Of a DNA stretch of 64,000 nt, positions 31,363 through 42,245 are shown in pieces. The DNA comes from Bipolaris cookei (Eukaryota; Ascomycota; Dothideomycetes; Pleosporales; Pleosporaceae). The notes under the pieces are model-generated. The model ran no database searches. It was not told the DNA's origin and was given only the letters and a program-made list of their open reading frames with translations. The DNA is taken from positions 62,001 through 126,000 of the forward strand of contig NRSV01000054.1 of assembly GCA_002286855.1 (NCBI GenBank), read 5' to 3'. The translations under genes and the position numbers were made by a program. Within the stretch, counting starts at the first letter, position 1. Every line of letters starts with the position of its first letter.

Positions 31363-34152
31363 TCACTCCACCTCTGTGGTATCATTACCTGAATCTTCGC
31401 CAGTCCTCCTCCTTAGTTCGCGTTCCACAGCTCGTAACATGATTTGAGCGTCGTCCAGCGTCAGCTCTTCCCCTCCCCTCATGCTTGCAAGCAATTCCGC
31501 AAATTCAGGGTCATCGGGTTCGATGATCTCAACCCTCCTACCCTTAGTTCTCGACTTTGGTGGTGGAAGAGGCATAAATGCCCTGCTAGTACTACCAAAC
31601 TTGGCAATCATCTCTTCGTATTCGCCTTGTGGTGTACTCTGGCTCGTGATCGCGCCTCCAGCGCCGAGACGCCAGACGTCTTCCTTGTCATCAGTTTGGA
31701 GGTCATCGTTGTCGATTTTGATAGCAGTCCGTATGACTACACTAAAGTCGCCACCGCCTCCGACGTCGAGATAGCCGAGAACACCAGAGTACAGGCCTCT
31801 TCTCTCGCCCTTTTCCACGTCCTGTAGAATCTCGCATGATCGTTTCTTGGGTGCTCCAGTCATACTTCCTGCGGGGAGACTCTCGACAAAGGCCTCGAAA
31901 CCCAGGTAGGGTACGGACTGCTTGTCAGGCTTCTTAGAAGCAAAATCCACAGGTTCTTCCCAATCGTCCGGTGTAGTTGGCTTGTTAGAGCCACGAGGTA
32001 CTGCATCAACTACTGAGACTAGCTGCCACAGTGTTTCGTATTCCTCGACTTCCATAAGTTGACTCACGCGGACGTTCTCTGAGCCGTATACGCCATGCAA
32101 TTGGTGTCGAGTAAGATCAACAATCATGAGGTTCTCTGCCCGTTCCTTGGACGAAGAGAGGATTACGTGGGCTATCTCTGCAGTTACACCAGGCTTCTTC
32201 TGTACCGTGCCTTTGATAGGCCGACATTGCGCAGTTTGCGACCTATCCCAACTAATGTATCTTTCCGGTGATGAGCTCAAGACATGGACATTGTGTATCC
32301 TCATGTATGCGCTGAATGGGGCGGGATTCTGGCTGGCTAGGCGCTTGTACATGTTCCAAGAATGTTCGTTGTCCTCTGAACGCGAAATTCTGCAGGCAGT
32401 CGGTTTACGAGCACGGATCTCGTTGCGTGTGGTAAGGCAAAGCTCATAGCTCTGGCCGTCTGCTATAGCTTCTTGACAAATACGGACTTTTTCCGAGTAT
32501 TCACTCTCACCGGCTTTGTATTGTCGGCAAGAGTCAATGTACTGATCCATAATACCGTGTGTTTCGAACGGGTCCACTTCTGCCATAGCAGTGGAGCCTG
32601 GCGTGCTTTCCCGGGATTTCACGCCAGCATGATCGTACAACCTTTCTATCGTCTCTTCAACCCAGTCTTGATCAAAGGCGCCACGGATACTCTGAACATA
32701 AATCTTTTTGACCTGATGATCGAAGACTATGCTTCGGGTAATGTATGCAAAGCAAATGTCCGGATAAGCGGCTTCATCATGCCCATGGACACCAATAGTC
32801 TCCAAACCAGCTTCATACGACGCGAAACCCATAAGACCTCCCCAGAAAGGTGCCCACGTCGACCCTTGTGGTGGTGTAGATGGCTGGAGACTCTTCATAA
32901 CTTCTCGTACATATGGCCAGGGGTCGTTTACGGTCCATTCGGTATGCACTTGATCCTTGCCATCTCTGAGCTCCATTCTGCGGGATCCCGCGTAGTAGTG
33001 CAAGCGGAGGGTCTCTTCAGGAATAACGAACCCGATAATGCTATATCTGCCAGTGCCTACAGCCATAGGTACCAAGTTTGACTGCAATCCGGATTCAAGA
33101 ATTAATGCTTCCCTTCGTGTCAACTCGAAAAGTTCACAGACATCAGCAACTGTAAGCCTTCCACTTCCCGTAGTTGCACAGTGTACAGTGCTAGGGGCCA
33201 GGTCTGGTATCGTTTGCCCGTCGCCGTGTGCGATCAGCGATGCTAGCTCAAAGGGTGTAATGGTGTCGCTGTCGAGGTTTGCCGCAAAATTTGCAGATGA
33301 GTATTTGCTCTGTTTCATGGCGCTGTGGAAACCAAGTTCTCGTCGAAAATCCGCAAAGGTCATCGGGGAAGATGGCGTATTTGGCATGAGAGTGTTTTTG
33401 GGAACATTGCGGAACATGCGCTTGCGGTTCCAAGCCTGGGCATCTTCCCACCAGCTCTGGAAGAGGCGTTTTCCTTCGTCGTTTGTGCAAATTGACTCCG
33501 GATGGAACTGGACGCCCCAGAATGGCTTTTGTATATGCTTGACACCCATGAGCACAGCACCGTTGCGCTCACTGTCGAAATCCCATGCCAGCGGTTCGAG
33601 TTCGGGGCAAGTTTCCGTGGGCTCCCACAGTTGGGCAGGGTATCGTACAGCTCGTTTACTTTGGATGGGGTGGTCGAGCTTGACATGAAGGGAGTGATAT
33701 TGTGTGGCCAAAAGACGCTCTACGCCTCGAAATATGGACTGGCCTTTGTGCAGGACGGTGGTTATGATGCCATGCTTCGGCTCCTCAAGTCGTTCAATGT
33801 CAGCTCCAAAGGCAAGGCACATGGACTGGAACCCCAAACAGATGCCAAAAACAGGAACAAGCTGCTCTTCTTGAAGACTCCAGAGACCTTTCATCAGACC
33901 AACGTCTTTTTCGCATTTTGCCCAGCCAGGCCCGGGTCCGGCAATCACACCATCGAAGCTCTTGAGGTAATCCGTAAAGGCTGAGTGCTGCCCATCGTCT
34001 TTTACCTGTGTAAGATTTGGATCGTCAATGAAGACCTTGACGACATGCGCGTCGATATTTTGCTCGACTATCGCGACAATGTTATTTGAGAACGAATCGT
34101 AGGCGTCCAGAAATAAGATTCTCGGGCGTTGAGTCAGAATCGCAGGCGCCAT
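31363..34152 (-). CDS. Aminodeoxychorismate (PABA) synthase, fused PabA-PabB type
   Basis: Single exon, 929 aa from ATG 34152 (MAPAILTQRPRILFLDAYDS). Residues about 10-240 are a class I glutamine amidotransferase with GICLGFQ (nucleophile Cys105) and FHPES (His217, Glu219). Residues about 310-890 are a chorismate-binding TrpE/PabB-like domain with PIKGT, LPAGSMTGAPK and SGVLGY. The Lys in PIKGT is the mark of PabB against the Ala of anthranilate synthase, so this is 4-amino-4-deoxychorismate synthase, the first committed step to p-aminobenzoate and folate. The fused order is the fungal form (yeast ABZ1, Aspergillus pabaA). A Ser/Asp-rich C-terminal tail follows. It is transcribed in the same direction as COG1, starting upstream of it. 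Confidence 0.95.
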   Translation of the reverse strand: MAPAILTQRPRILFLDAYDSFSNNIVAIVEQNIDAHVVKVFIDDPNLTQVKDDGQHSAFTDYLKSFDGVIAGPGPGWAKCEKDVGLMKGLWSLQEEQLVPVFGICLGFQSMCLAFGADIERLEEPKHGIITTVLHKGQSIFRGVERLLATQYHSLHVKLDHPIQSKRAVRYPAQLWEPTETCPELEPLAWDFDSERNGAVLMGVKHIQKPFWGVQFHPESICTNDEGKRLFQSWWEDAQAWNRKRMFRNVPKNTLMPNTPSSPMTFADFRRELGFHSAMKQSKYSSANFAANLDSDTITPFELASLIAHGDGQTIPDLAPSTVHCATTGSGRLTVADVCELFELTRREALILESGLQSNLVPMAVGTGRYSIIGFVIPEETLRLHYYAGSRRMELRDGKDQVHTEWTVNDPWPYVREVMKSLQPSTPPQGSTWAPFWGGLMGFASYEAGLETIGVHGHDEAAYPDICFAYITRSIVFDHQVKKIYVQSIRGAFDQDWVEETIERLYDHAGVKSRESTPGSTAMAEVDPFETHGIMDQYIDSCRQYKAGESEYSEKVRICQEAIADGQSYELCLTTRNEIRARKPTACRISRSEDNEHSWNMYKRLASQNPAPFSAYMRIHNVHVLSSSPERYISWDRSQTAQCRPIKGTVQKKPGVTAEIAHVILSSSKERAENLMIVDLTRHQLHGVYGSENVRVSQLMEVEEYETLWQLVSVVDAVPRGSNKPTTPDDWEEPVDFASKKPDKQSVPYLGFEAFVESLPAGSMTGAPKKRSCEILQDVEKGERRGLYSGVLGYLDVGGGGDFSVVIRTAIKIDNDDLQTDDKEDVWRLGAGGAITSQSTPQGEYEEMIAKFGSTSRAFMPLPPPKSRTKGRRVEIIEPDDPEFAELLASMRGGEELTLDDAQIMLRAVERELRRRTGEDSGNDTTEVE

Positions 34153-34911
34153 GGCTCTGTACACGTGTACAGGCGGAACACTCCGGGACTTCCAACTGTG
34201 CCTTGTCTTCCTGATGGTTTCTCAGGTATTCCTGATATCCAGATGCTGGGTTCGAATGTTGCTCGTGGTTTTGTCGCTTCTTTTCAAAAACTCCGACAAC
34301 TGTCGATAGGGCTGTAGTCGCTATTCCGCGATAACTCCGGGGAACTGCCGAAGTAGGGCCAAATGATGCCGAAAGGCCCGCCTTTGGAGGCTAGACGCCG
34401 AGGGATTTGTTCGACTAGTCAGGCTACACACTGTAGGCCGAGAGTTGAGAACAGGAAGAGAGAGAAAAGAAGGAGTCGGTGAATGATAGTGACCCAACAG
34501 AACGCCACCAGGTGTGGGTGGAAGATATGCAGGGTCTTTGGCTGCAAAGGGTTAGAGGCAGAGGCATGTGTCGGGAAGGTACGCTTTTCCCTGTAGGGGA
34601 ACGTAGTGCATGCCGATTTGCTGTTCCACAGTTACACCCGCACCTGAAACCAGACTGTTGCCACCCTCGCAGAAGTTGGAGATTGGTCACACGACTAATG
34701 CCGTGCAGGAGATGCCATGGGTATAGGATGCGTTTTATAGACGACATTGATGGCTGTTTGCATATAGTTTGCTGTGTCTTTCCATTCTTGGTGGGCTGCC
34801 GGAGACGTACCTGAGCGGGCAGCACGCTTGGGCCATATCAACACAAAGTTTGTAGCAGTGCCCAACACCTTAACCCGACTCCACCAGGTCAGCGTAATCC
34901 CTACCCAAGCA
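34153..34911. promoter_or_regulatory. Divergent upstream region of PABA synthase and the CYC2-like gene
   Basis: Start codons of both neighbours face away from this 759-bp stretch. No independent gene is seen. The CYC2-like frame stays open upstream of its ATG, to about 34774, but without an ATG. Confidence 0.45.
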
Positions 34912-35940
34912 ATGTCCTGGTTGAAGCGACGAGCAGGCCCACTGATTGTTCTCGGGTCTTCAGCGCTTGGCGGCGCAGCATATCGTCTCGCCAAACCCGC
35001 AGATGCGTCCGATGCGACCTTGAACATCCACACCTTCACGCCGTATACACTTGTAAGCAAGGAGCCCGTCTCGTCGACCAGCGCCATCTTCACACTGCAC
35101 AATAGCAATGGCATCTCGGATACGGAAAGCATCAAGGAGGTATCGAAGCGCAGCGTTTGGAGCGTGCAGATCAAGCAGCCGCAACTACAGATTGCCCGCG
35201 CATACACACCATTACCTCGCACGACCGATAGCACCAAGACGGGCGACGATGACCTGGGAGGTATGAGGCTGCTTATACGCCAGGAGACGGGCGGCGAGGT
35301 CTCAACCTACCTGCATCGTCTCCCAGACCAATCGACCATCGAGCTGCGAGGACCCAACACCGAGCTCAAGCTCCCCCGCGACATCATAGAGATTATATTT
35401 TTAGCAGGCGGAACAGGCATAGCACCCGCGATGCAAGTCGCTCAGGCATTGGGACGGCGGACGGGCAGCAAGATGCACATATTGTGGGCAAACCGGCGGC
35501 GCGAAGAATGTGTAGGCGGTGTCAGTGACGACAGCGGACAAGACCAGTATGGCCAGGATCGAATAGGGTGGTGGAAGAGTCTATTCGGATCTCCTGTGCA
35601 AGGACCGCTCGTGGAACCACCGAGTGCCACAGAGAAGGGTGCTATTGTGACCGAGTTAGACGCACTCAAGAAGCGGAGCGAAGCCGCCACAAAAGGCTTG
35701 ACTGTCAACTATTACGTGGATGAAGAAAAGACGTTCATCCAACCCGGCGAAATAGAACAAAGGATAAGGCGTCGTAGAGAGGAAGCCGGGTCCCGACTGA
35801 TCATTGTCTCAGGCCCGGATGGTTTCATCGAATACTGGGCGGGCAGGAAGCTCTGGGCCAACGGAACCGAAGTTCAAGGTCCATTGGGAGGCCAGCTGAG
35901 TCGCATGGACCTAGGTGAGTGGAGACTGGTTAAGTTATAA
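34912..35940 (+). CDS. CYC2-like mitochondrial FAD/NAD(P)H oxidoreductase
   Basis: Single exon, 342 aa from ATG 34912 (MSWLKRRAGPLIVLGSSALG). The basic start plus a hydrophobic segment suggests mitochondrial targeting and an inner-membrane anchor. A ferredoxin-reductase-type FAD domain follows: FTPYTLVSKEPVSSTSAIF, the flavin-binding ARAYTP (RxYTP) and GGEVSTYLHRL. An NAD(P)-binding domain with FLAGGTGIAPAMQVAQALG comes next. Yeast Cyc2 is a flavoprotein that assists haem attachment to cytochrome c, and fungal relatives share this layout; cytochrome b5 reductase-like is the broader alternative. An insertion rich in Gly/Asp/Gln lies between the NAD motif and the C-terminus (SGQDQYGQDRIGWWKS). 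Confidence 0.75.
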   Translation: MSWLKRRAGPLIVLGSSALGGAAYRLAKPADASDATLNIHTFTPYTLVSKEPVSSTSAIFTLHNSNGISDTESIKEVSKRSVWSVQIKQPQLQIARAYTPLPRTTDSTKTGDDDLGGMRLLIRQETGGEVSTYLHRLPDQSTIELRGPNTELKLPRDIIEIIFLAGGTGIAPAMQVAQALGRRTGSKMHILWANRRREECVGGVSDDSGQDQYGQDRIGWWKSLFGSPVQGPLVEPPSATEKGAIVTELDALKKRSEAATKGLTVNYYVDEEKTFIQPGEIEQRIRRRREEAGSRLIIVSGPDGFIEYWAGRKLWANGTEVQGPLGGQLSRMDLGEWRLVKL

Positions 35941-36445
35941 GAAACTACGTAAGTCCGTAACGAGACACATTCTTGATCCGCCATCTCCGCAGATGACTAT
36001 GTTCGTAGACTGGACGCCATGATGAGTGTCTGTCTGACTGCCAAATACGGAATATATCCCAACTGTCGAATCATGTACGCTATTTTCGGCGCACATATAG
36101 CATCGGCTACTTCTTTACCTAAGCTGTCCGACTTGCTGACTTGGTGTACTATGAACACAATCGTTAGTGTGCTCGGGCGGTCGGTTTGATACCCGGCCCG
36201 GGGTGGCTAGCAATCTGTCGTGCTTGTGTAACTAGGTGCAGGAGAGGAGGAATGATTCCGCGCGCTGAATAATTCTACCGGTTGCGACTTCCTCAGTTTT
36301 CAACCACATCTAGACTTATCTGGAATGTGACCTCTGCTTTGCATTCTCTAGCCATGTATTTCAGCGCCTTTTAACACTCTTTCCTCTGCTGCGTTATTTC
36401 TGTTCTTTTTTCTTCAATCTTCACGTTACACGCCACACCTGCGAC
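35941..36445. other. Intergenic, MFS gene upstream region
   Basis: Spacer between two plus-strand genes. The final 80 bases before the MFS start are pyrimidine-rich (TTCTGTTCTTTTTTCTTCAATC), as is common for fungal promoters. Confidence 0.5.
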
Positions 36446-38375
36446 ATGGGTACAAATGTCGATGCCGAACTCGGCACTATCCACTCTCAGCCAATCAGCG
36501 ACAAGGATCCTAATGCCCGACCAGAGTGCTTCAAATCTTTGTTACAAGAATGTCTGTTCATTGCATCGGTAACCATGGCTGTTGCCATGACGAGCTTCTT
36601 GCAAGGCGCTGTTACTGTTATGAGCTCATTCGCGGCACGGGATCTGGCCATGACCAATGCGGAGCTCTCCTGGATGAATGCTGCCACATCGTGAGAATGA
36701 CTCGATATGGAATGCAAGTTTGCATGACTAACAGTAGATACAGACTCACAGCTGGTTCACTGCTGCTTTTCTTCGGCAGTGTAGCTGATCTTTTTGGACG
36801 CAAGTCCATGTTTATCGCGTCAATGTTCTTCTTCTCAGTCTTCAGCTTGGGAGCCGGCTTTTCCCAAAACGGTATGACGCTCGATGTCCTTTGCGGTGTC
36901 CTAGGCATCTTCTCTGCTGCGGCTGTGCCTCCCGCTCAGGGAATGCTGGGTGTCATCTATGCAAAGCCTAGTCAAAGGAAGAACAGGGCCTTTGGCTGTT
37001 TCAGTGCAGGCAATCCCATGGGCTTCATTTTCGGGACGATCCTGTCTGGTCTCTTCACCCAGGTGTTCAATTGGAGAGCTGGCTTCTTCTTATTAGCTAT
37101 AGTGTATTTTTGGATAAGTATTATTGCCGCGTTCACAGTGCCCAAGGATACAACACCAAAACAGACGTTCAACGCAGAGACGATGAAAAAGCTAGACCTT
37201 CCGGGAACTGGACTTACAATTTTTGGCATTGGCATGTTCTGTGCTGCATTGAGGTATGGTTGGACGTCAAGGTTAGTAAAGCTGTAAGCTGATATTATCC
37301 ATAGTCTTGGTGGAAATGCGTCACAGGGTTGGACGACACCCTATGTCCTCGTTCTATTGATACAAGGAGCCATTTTGATGATTGCATTTGTTGTATGGGA
37401 GTTCAGATATCCATATGCGATGATTGATATGAAGATCTGGCGCGACCGGGACTTTTCTTTGGTAGGTTGTTCCATGTTGTGGAATTTCTGTGTCGAAATT
37501 CAATTGCAACGCTTCACAATATTCCTTGCCACAGCCTGACATGATCTTGGTACTAACGACATGCAACAGTTGATGGGCATTCTCGCTCTCGCCACTCTTG
37601 GATTCCCAGTCTTGACTTTCTGGATTGCACTCTATTTCCAACAGGTGCTCGGATACAGTGCGCTTATGACTGGCGTTCACATGCTTCCCATGGCGATTGT
37701 AGGCCTGACTGCAAACGCAGTGGCCGCCCCGATCCAGCACAAAGTATCCAACAAATTCCTTGTTGGTATCGGATCAACTGCTCTCACCGTTTCTTTTACA
37801 CTAGCAGCCCTCCAAAAAGACGGAGATTCATACTGGGCATTTGCTTTCCCAGCGCTCTGCTTATGTGTTGTTGGCATCGATTTTGAGTTTATTGTTGCAA
37901 ATATAAGTTTTGTCACTACGCTTCTGCAATTGTCCCATAATTCTGTTTTCACCATCCGTAGATGTATGTTTTGTCTTCAATGCCACTCGACAAGCAATCC
38001 ATTGCAGGTTCGCTCTTGCAGACGATATCCCGTCTATGCAACGCTGTCGCTTTTGGAATCGCGACGGCAATTTTCGACGCTGTACAGAAGAGTCCAGCAA
38101 AATCAGGTTACTACGTCGGCAACGCTGTCGAGCCCTACTCTTCAACCTTTTGGTTCGCCGCTGCAGCCGCACTTCCTGGCATGTTGCTCTTTCCCTTTTT
38201 GAGGATCGGAACGCAGGGTCACACAGGTGATACTAGACGAGGAAAGCGGACTGGCAAGCGGGAAGATGAGTTGGAAGGGGGACGGGATGGGGACAGTCCG
38301 TATGCCGTTATAACCGATTCTACGACAAGCGAGAAGAGTGTATGTTCAGGACACAGAAAGAGTAGATCACAGTAG
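36446..38375 (+). CDS. MFS multidrug-type transporter (DHA family)
   Basis: Five exons: 36446..36690, 36744..37253, 37305..37461, 37570..37902 and 37962..38375, about 552 aa. Membrane helices are evident throughout; the MFS loop motif FGSVADLFGRKSMFI lies after helix 2, and PPAQGMLGVIYAKPSQRKNRA in the fourth-helix region. The number and spacing of helices fit the 14-helix drug:H+ antiporter group. The last intron is the odd part. Family continuity (EFIVAN then MYVLSSMP) implies a donor at 37903 reading ATAAGT, not GT. The nearest GT donor, 37912 (GTCACT), would add Ile-Ser-Phe and leave a 50-nt intron. The C-terminus is a charged cytoplasmic tail. Confidence 0.82.
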
Positions 38376-38716
38376 ATGATTCGGGGTAAATGTTTTATCT
38401 ATAATACACAGTTCCAGTACATGGGTCCCAATAAAAGTCACTCAATGCAGCCATTTAAACAAATCATTTTTACATCCCCTTAATCAGCCTCACCTTTGCT
38501 TCCCACCGGAAAATCCCACCCTTCCCATCCACCAAACCTAACCAAAGCCAAAATACAAAATACCGCAAACAAACACTCTAAAGGCCCCAAATACCTCGTA
38601 TCCTATTCACCCACACATACCCATTTTCTCCCCTTTTTTCTCTCCCGTGGGACTTTCCCCCAGTCCCCACGCCCCAAACCAATCCCAATCCCAAATCCCA
38701 AATCCCAACCAACCCA
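38376..38716. other. Pyrimidine/A-rich spacer
   Basis: From 38476 the plus strand is almost free of G, with CCCAAATCCCAAATCCC-like short tandem repeats ending just before the ATG of transposon relic 3. No gene is seen. It follows a G-rich MFS 3' end. Confidence 0.5.
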
Positions 38717-40290
38717 ATGCCGCGACAACAACGCTCTATACAGACTTCTCGTGAAGGCAGAATAAGTTTTGCTATCGCATCCTATCATAATAATCCAAAA
38801 CAGTCTCTCCGCGCTCTTGCGATGGCTTTTGATGTACTAAGGTCCACAATCTAGACGCGCGTTAGTAGGACCTAGCCACAATCAGAGGTACGACCTGCTA
38901 ATTTTAAGCTATCGCCTATTGAAGAGCAGCCTCTCGTGCAGTGGATCCTAAACTTAGACCGGCGAGGCTTTCGACCCTATATTATCGATGTGCGATGGAT
39001 GGCAGACGATCTACTCGCTGCGCGTGGTCAAAATCCACCTCCACAGCCTGTTGGCAAGAAATAGGTATCGCGCTTTATCCAAGGCCAGCCAGAGCTTCAG
39101 ACGAAGATCCTGCTACGATCGTAGCGTAGTTAAAGCTTGTAGAAGAGATGCGCCAGACGCATGGCGTTCTAGACCAAGATATCTACAACTTCGACGAGAC
39201 TAGGTTCGCCAAAGACGTCGCTGCAACGTCAAAAGTCGTGACTAGCTCTGGAAGAGTTGATCGGGCAGTTATTATACAGCCAGGCAATCGTGAGTGGGTG
39301 ACAGTAATCGAGTGTGTTAACGCGTCTGGCTGGTGTCTTCCAACATTTATAATCCTGTCTGGTAAGGTCCACCAGAGTAGCTGGTGCCAAGACCTCCCAC
39401 TAAACTGGACTGTCACAGTATCAGAAAATGGCTGGACAACTGATTAACTTGGCGTAGAGTGGGTAAAGCACTTCAATCAGCATACGGCGGCTCGAACAGC
39501 TGGAGTCCATCGGCTTCTTATTATAGACGGCCATTGCAGCCACGCTACGCCAGAGTTTGACCAGTACTGTGCAGAGAACAAGATTATCATTCTCGGTATG
39601 CCGCCTCATACCTCCCATCTCCTTCAGCCACTAGGCGTGAGCTGCTATTCTCCTCTTAAGCGCGCGTACGGACGTCAGATTGAGGAGCTCGCCCGCCAAG
39701 GCGTCTACCATGTTGACAAGATCGACTTCCTTACAGCCTATATGCGGATCCGGCCGACCGTATTTACGCAGCAGAACATCCAAGCAGGCGTTCAGGCGAC
39801 AGGTCTTGTCCCTTCTTGTCCAGATCGTGTTCTGTCGTCGCTAACTATCGTCCGGACGCCGTCTCTACCACAGACAACTATAGATAACGCTGCAGCGCAG
39901 GCAGCAGCGCAGACAGAGAGACCACATACAGTAGAGCAGCTTCAGCAGCAGGTTTGCTATATCCAGGAGTGACCACACCGGCAGCCAGAGAGCCTAACAA
40001 GCGTCGCTATACGCCAGCTTACTAAGAGCGCTTAGCTTGCAATGCAATCAGCAACGATACTCGCGGAGGAGAATAAGAAGCTACGTGCAGAAAATCAGCG
40101 CTAGCGAAAAAAAAGCAGAATTAGCAGCGTCAATATATTGCTTCTAGCAGAGTGCTCCAGGTACAGCAGGCTCAGCAGTTCGCTGCAGAGGCGGAAGCAG
40201 TGGTTGTAGAGGCTGAGCAGGGTGATAGCAGTCAGCGTCGTCAGCGCGCGCCGCCCATGTGCACGAAGTGCTATATTTAATGTCACACTC
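38717..40290 (+). pseudogene. Pogo-like DDE transposase relic 3
   Basis: From ATG 38717 the frame reads MPRQQRSIQTSREGRIS, then AIASYHNNPKQSLRALAMAF and a CENP-B/Tc5 HTH. After stops and a small deletion near 39110 it continues as IYNFDETRFAK, LLIIDGHCSHATPEF and MPPHTSHLLQPLGVSCY. The tail is a Gln/Ala-rich coiled-coil with a final zinc-knuckle remnant, CTKCYI-stop-CHTRSLC, near 40255-40285. It belongs to a different subfamily from relics 1 and 2 by its N-terminus and tail. Several nonsense codons replace Gln and Trp. Terminal repeats were not found. Confidence 0.82.
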
Positions 40291-40464
40291 GGTCTTTATG
40301 TAAAGCTAGATAACAAATTGCGTTTCTATATTTTATCTAACTTTATTGCGTTATTGTGGATCAATTGCGCAGAGAGTCGCGTCAAGTTTGGTGGGGTGTT
40401 AATATTTTCTTTAGTAATACAAAGTTGGGGGGGGGGGACGGGGGGGAGGTTCAAGGTATGAGTG

Positions 40465-40523
40465 ATAACGTGTTTCACCACCGAGCGGCCCACCCCACTG
40501 AGCGGCCTACTCTACTACCACGC
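40465..40523 (+). repeat. Left terminal inverted repeat of element 4
   Basis: It carries two direct GAGCGGCC blocks spaced about 17 bp, which may be transposase-binding subsites. Partner: 42062-42119. Confidence 0.75.
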
Positions 40524-40628
40524 TCTATCTTCGTATCCACATTGTGTAATTTAGTCATTTAAGTATGATAGAGTATTATTCTTCTAAATTGTCGCTATCT
40601 TCTATATCCTCTGATTCTACTTGGCAGG

Positions 40629-42036
40629 TGGGAGAGTTGTGTCCAACTTGGCTGCAACGTCCATAGCGTCGTTTACTGCGCACCCTCTGCCTCAGCAATC
40701 TGACCAGCTACCTGGCCAACTGTCTGTGGCCCCTGTCTGTACGTAGCGCCGCTTGCGAGTTTTTCATTTTTTTGCTTCTTCAATCGTAGCCTCAAGGCGA
40801 TGGATTGTTTCGCGCGTTGCGCGGCGTTTTCGGGTCCCAGGTGTTACTCTCTTGCGCTAGTGGAGTCGGCGTACGCAGCACAACGTTAAGCTGTGATAAA
40901 ACAGCGTGAGAATTGTGTGGCACAAGTCCAGCACCTCGAAAGCCCGCACGGATATTGTCCGCTGTAATTGTCTTGTTATAGGCTTCTTTAAACGCTTGTA
41001 GAAAGGTTTCTTTGGTGATATAGTAGATGCGACTGCGCCCCAAGGCCGAGATGGCGTCACCATACGCGCGCTTTGATGGCGAGAAGCAGCCCACATCAAG
41101 AGGCTGTAAGAGGTGCGACGAGTGGGGAGGCATACAGAGAAGGATTGTCTTCTTCTCGTCGTAGAGATTTCGGAACTCAATTGAGCAGTGGTTCTCGTGG
41201 CCGTCAATAATGAGCAGCCTATGGGTCCCTACAGGACGCGCATGGTAATTGAAATGACGGAGCTAGTGAAGCGCTAGATTATTGTTTGTCTAACTATTAG
41301 GACTAACTTGAATAAACCAGTCGTGCGGCAGGTCCTCTGTAAACCAGGTGGAGATTAGAACTTTGCCTGCGAAGATAAGAAAGGCTAGAATGCACTTCCC
41401 TATCGTGCCAACAGCTTGTATTAGCGTAACCCACTTCCGATTGCCTGGCTGGGTCTTTGATTTCCCTAGTTTGTCTGAGCCTGTAATAACTGACTGTGAT
41501 AAAATCTTGCCCATAATAAAGCCAGTCTCGTCGAAGTTGTACATATCTTCGTCCACAATGCCATACTTCGCCTTTGTCGCCTCGACTAGATCGAACCAGC
41601 CCTTGATAAGCGCTGGGTCTTCGCAGGGAGCTCGCTGGCGATCGTATGGACGGCTCCGGCACGTACGCAGCTCAGGATTGCGCTGGATAAACCTATCGAC
41701 CCAGTTCTTGCCAACCTCTTCTCCGCCACGCTCTTGGAGTAGTATACCAGCCATATCTCGCACGTTGTCTCTCCCACAGGGTGGTCCTCGCTCAGCCTCA
41801 ATAATTACGCGCCGAGTAATCGTCTCCTCTTCTAATTTTGTAAGGCGCTTGCAATTTGGCACGTAGTCGCATCGACAGTACTTTCCGTCCCGTGATCGAT
41901 GTATCGTCGTTTTAGGGACGTGGTAAACCTTTTGAGCCTGCCGAATACTTTGAGTTTTGCTCCTAGTAAGCTTAGAGACTGGTATTTGCACGTCAGCTTC
42001 AGTATAGCTCTTCTGGCGTTGTGGTTATTGAGACAT
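40629..42036 (-). pseudogene. Transposase pseudogene of element 4
   Basis: From ATG 42036 the frame reads MSQ, then TAA (42027-42025, probable Gln), then a CENP-B/Tc5-like HTH with KVYHVPKTTIHRSRDGK and VGKNWVDRFIQRNPELRT. The DDE core has MYNFDETGFIMG, RLLIIDGHENH and HLLQPLDVGCFSPSKRAYG. Two further stops at 41292-41290 and 41265-41263 both sit at expected Trp codons (TGG to TAG). The coding relic ends in a damaged zinc knuckle near 40630-40680 (YGRCSQVGHNSPTC, first Cys changed to Tyr by one G-to-A), reached after a frame change. All visible lesions are G-to-A or C-to-T. Confidence 0.85.
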
Positions 42037-42061
42037 CACGCGATGTTGTGGTAAAGGTAGG

Positions 42062-42119
42062 GCGCGGTAGTAGAGTGGGCCGCTCGGTGGGTGGGCCGCT
42101 CGGTAGTAAAACACGTTAT
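42062..42119 (-). repeat. Right terminal inverted repeat of element 4
   Basis: Inverted partner of 40465-40523, with the same pair of GAGCGGCC blocks and the outer ATAACGTG end. Confidence 0.75.
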
Positions 42120-42245
42120 GCGTTTACTTTTAAAGAAGAACAGAAAATGTACCGCCCTTTATCTAGGTGCTGCCAGTGAGAAAAAATGTCGAAGATACCT
42201 CCCAAACACTCTCTGAAAAAAAGATGTGTGTGTGTGTGTGTCGGG

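Larger units (their letters stand above)
40465..42119 (-). mobile_element. Pogo-like DNA transposon relic 4 with terminal inverted repeats
   Basis: The ends 40465-40523 and 42062-42119 are inverted copies of each other (59 and 58 bp, one indel, a few transitions). Read inward both begin ATAACGTGTTT and contain ACCGAGCGGCCCACC followed by a second GAGCGGCC block. A TA at each outer edge fits a TA target-site duplication typical of the Tc1/mariner-pogo group. The element is about 1.66 kb and encloses the transposase pseudogene on the minus strand. Confidence 0.75.

Noticed and set aside
15157..42245. Working transposon
   Set aside because: All four transposase frames contain stops or frame changes, so none is called as an intact gene.
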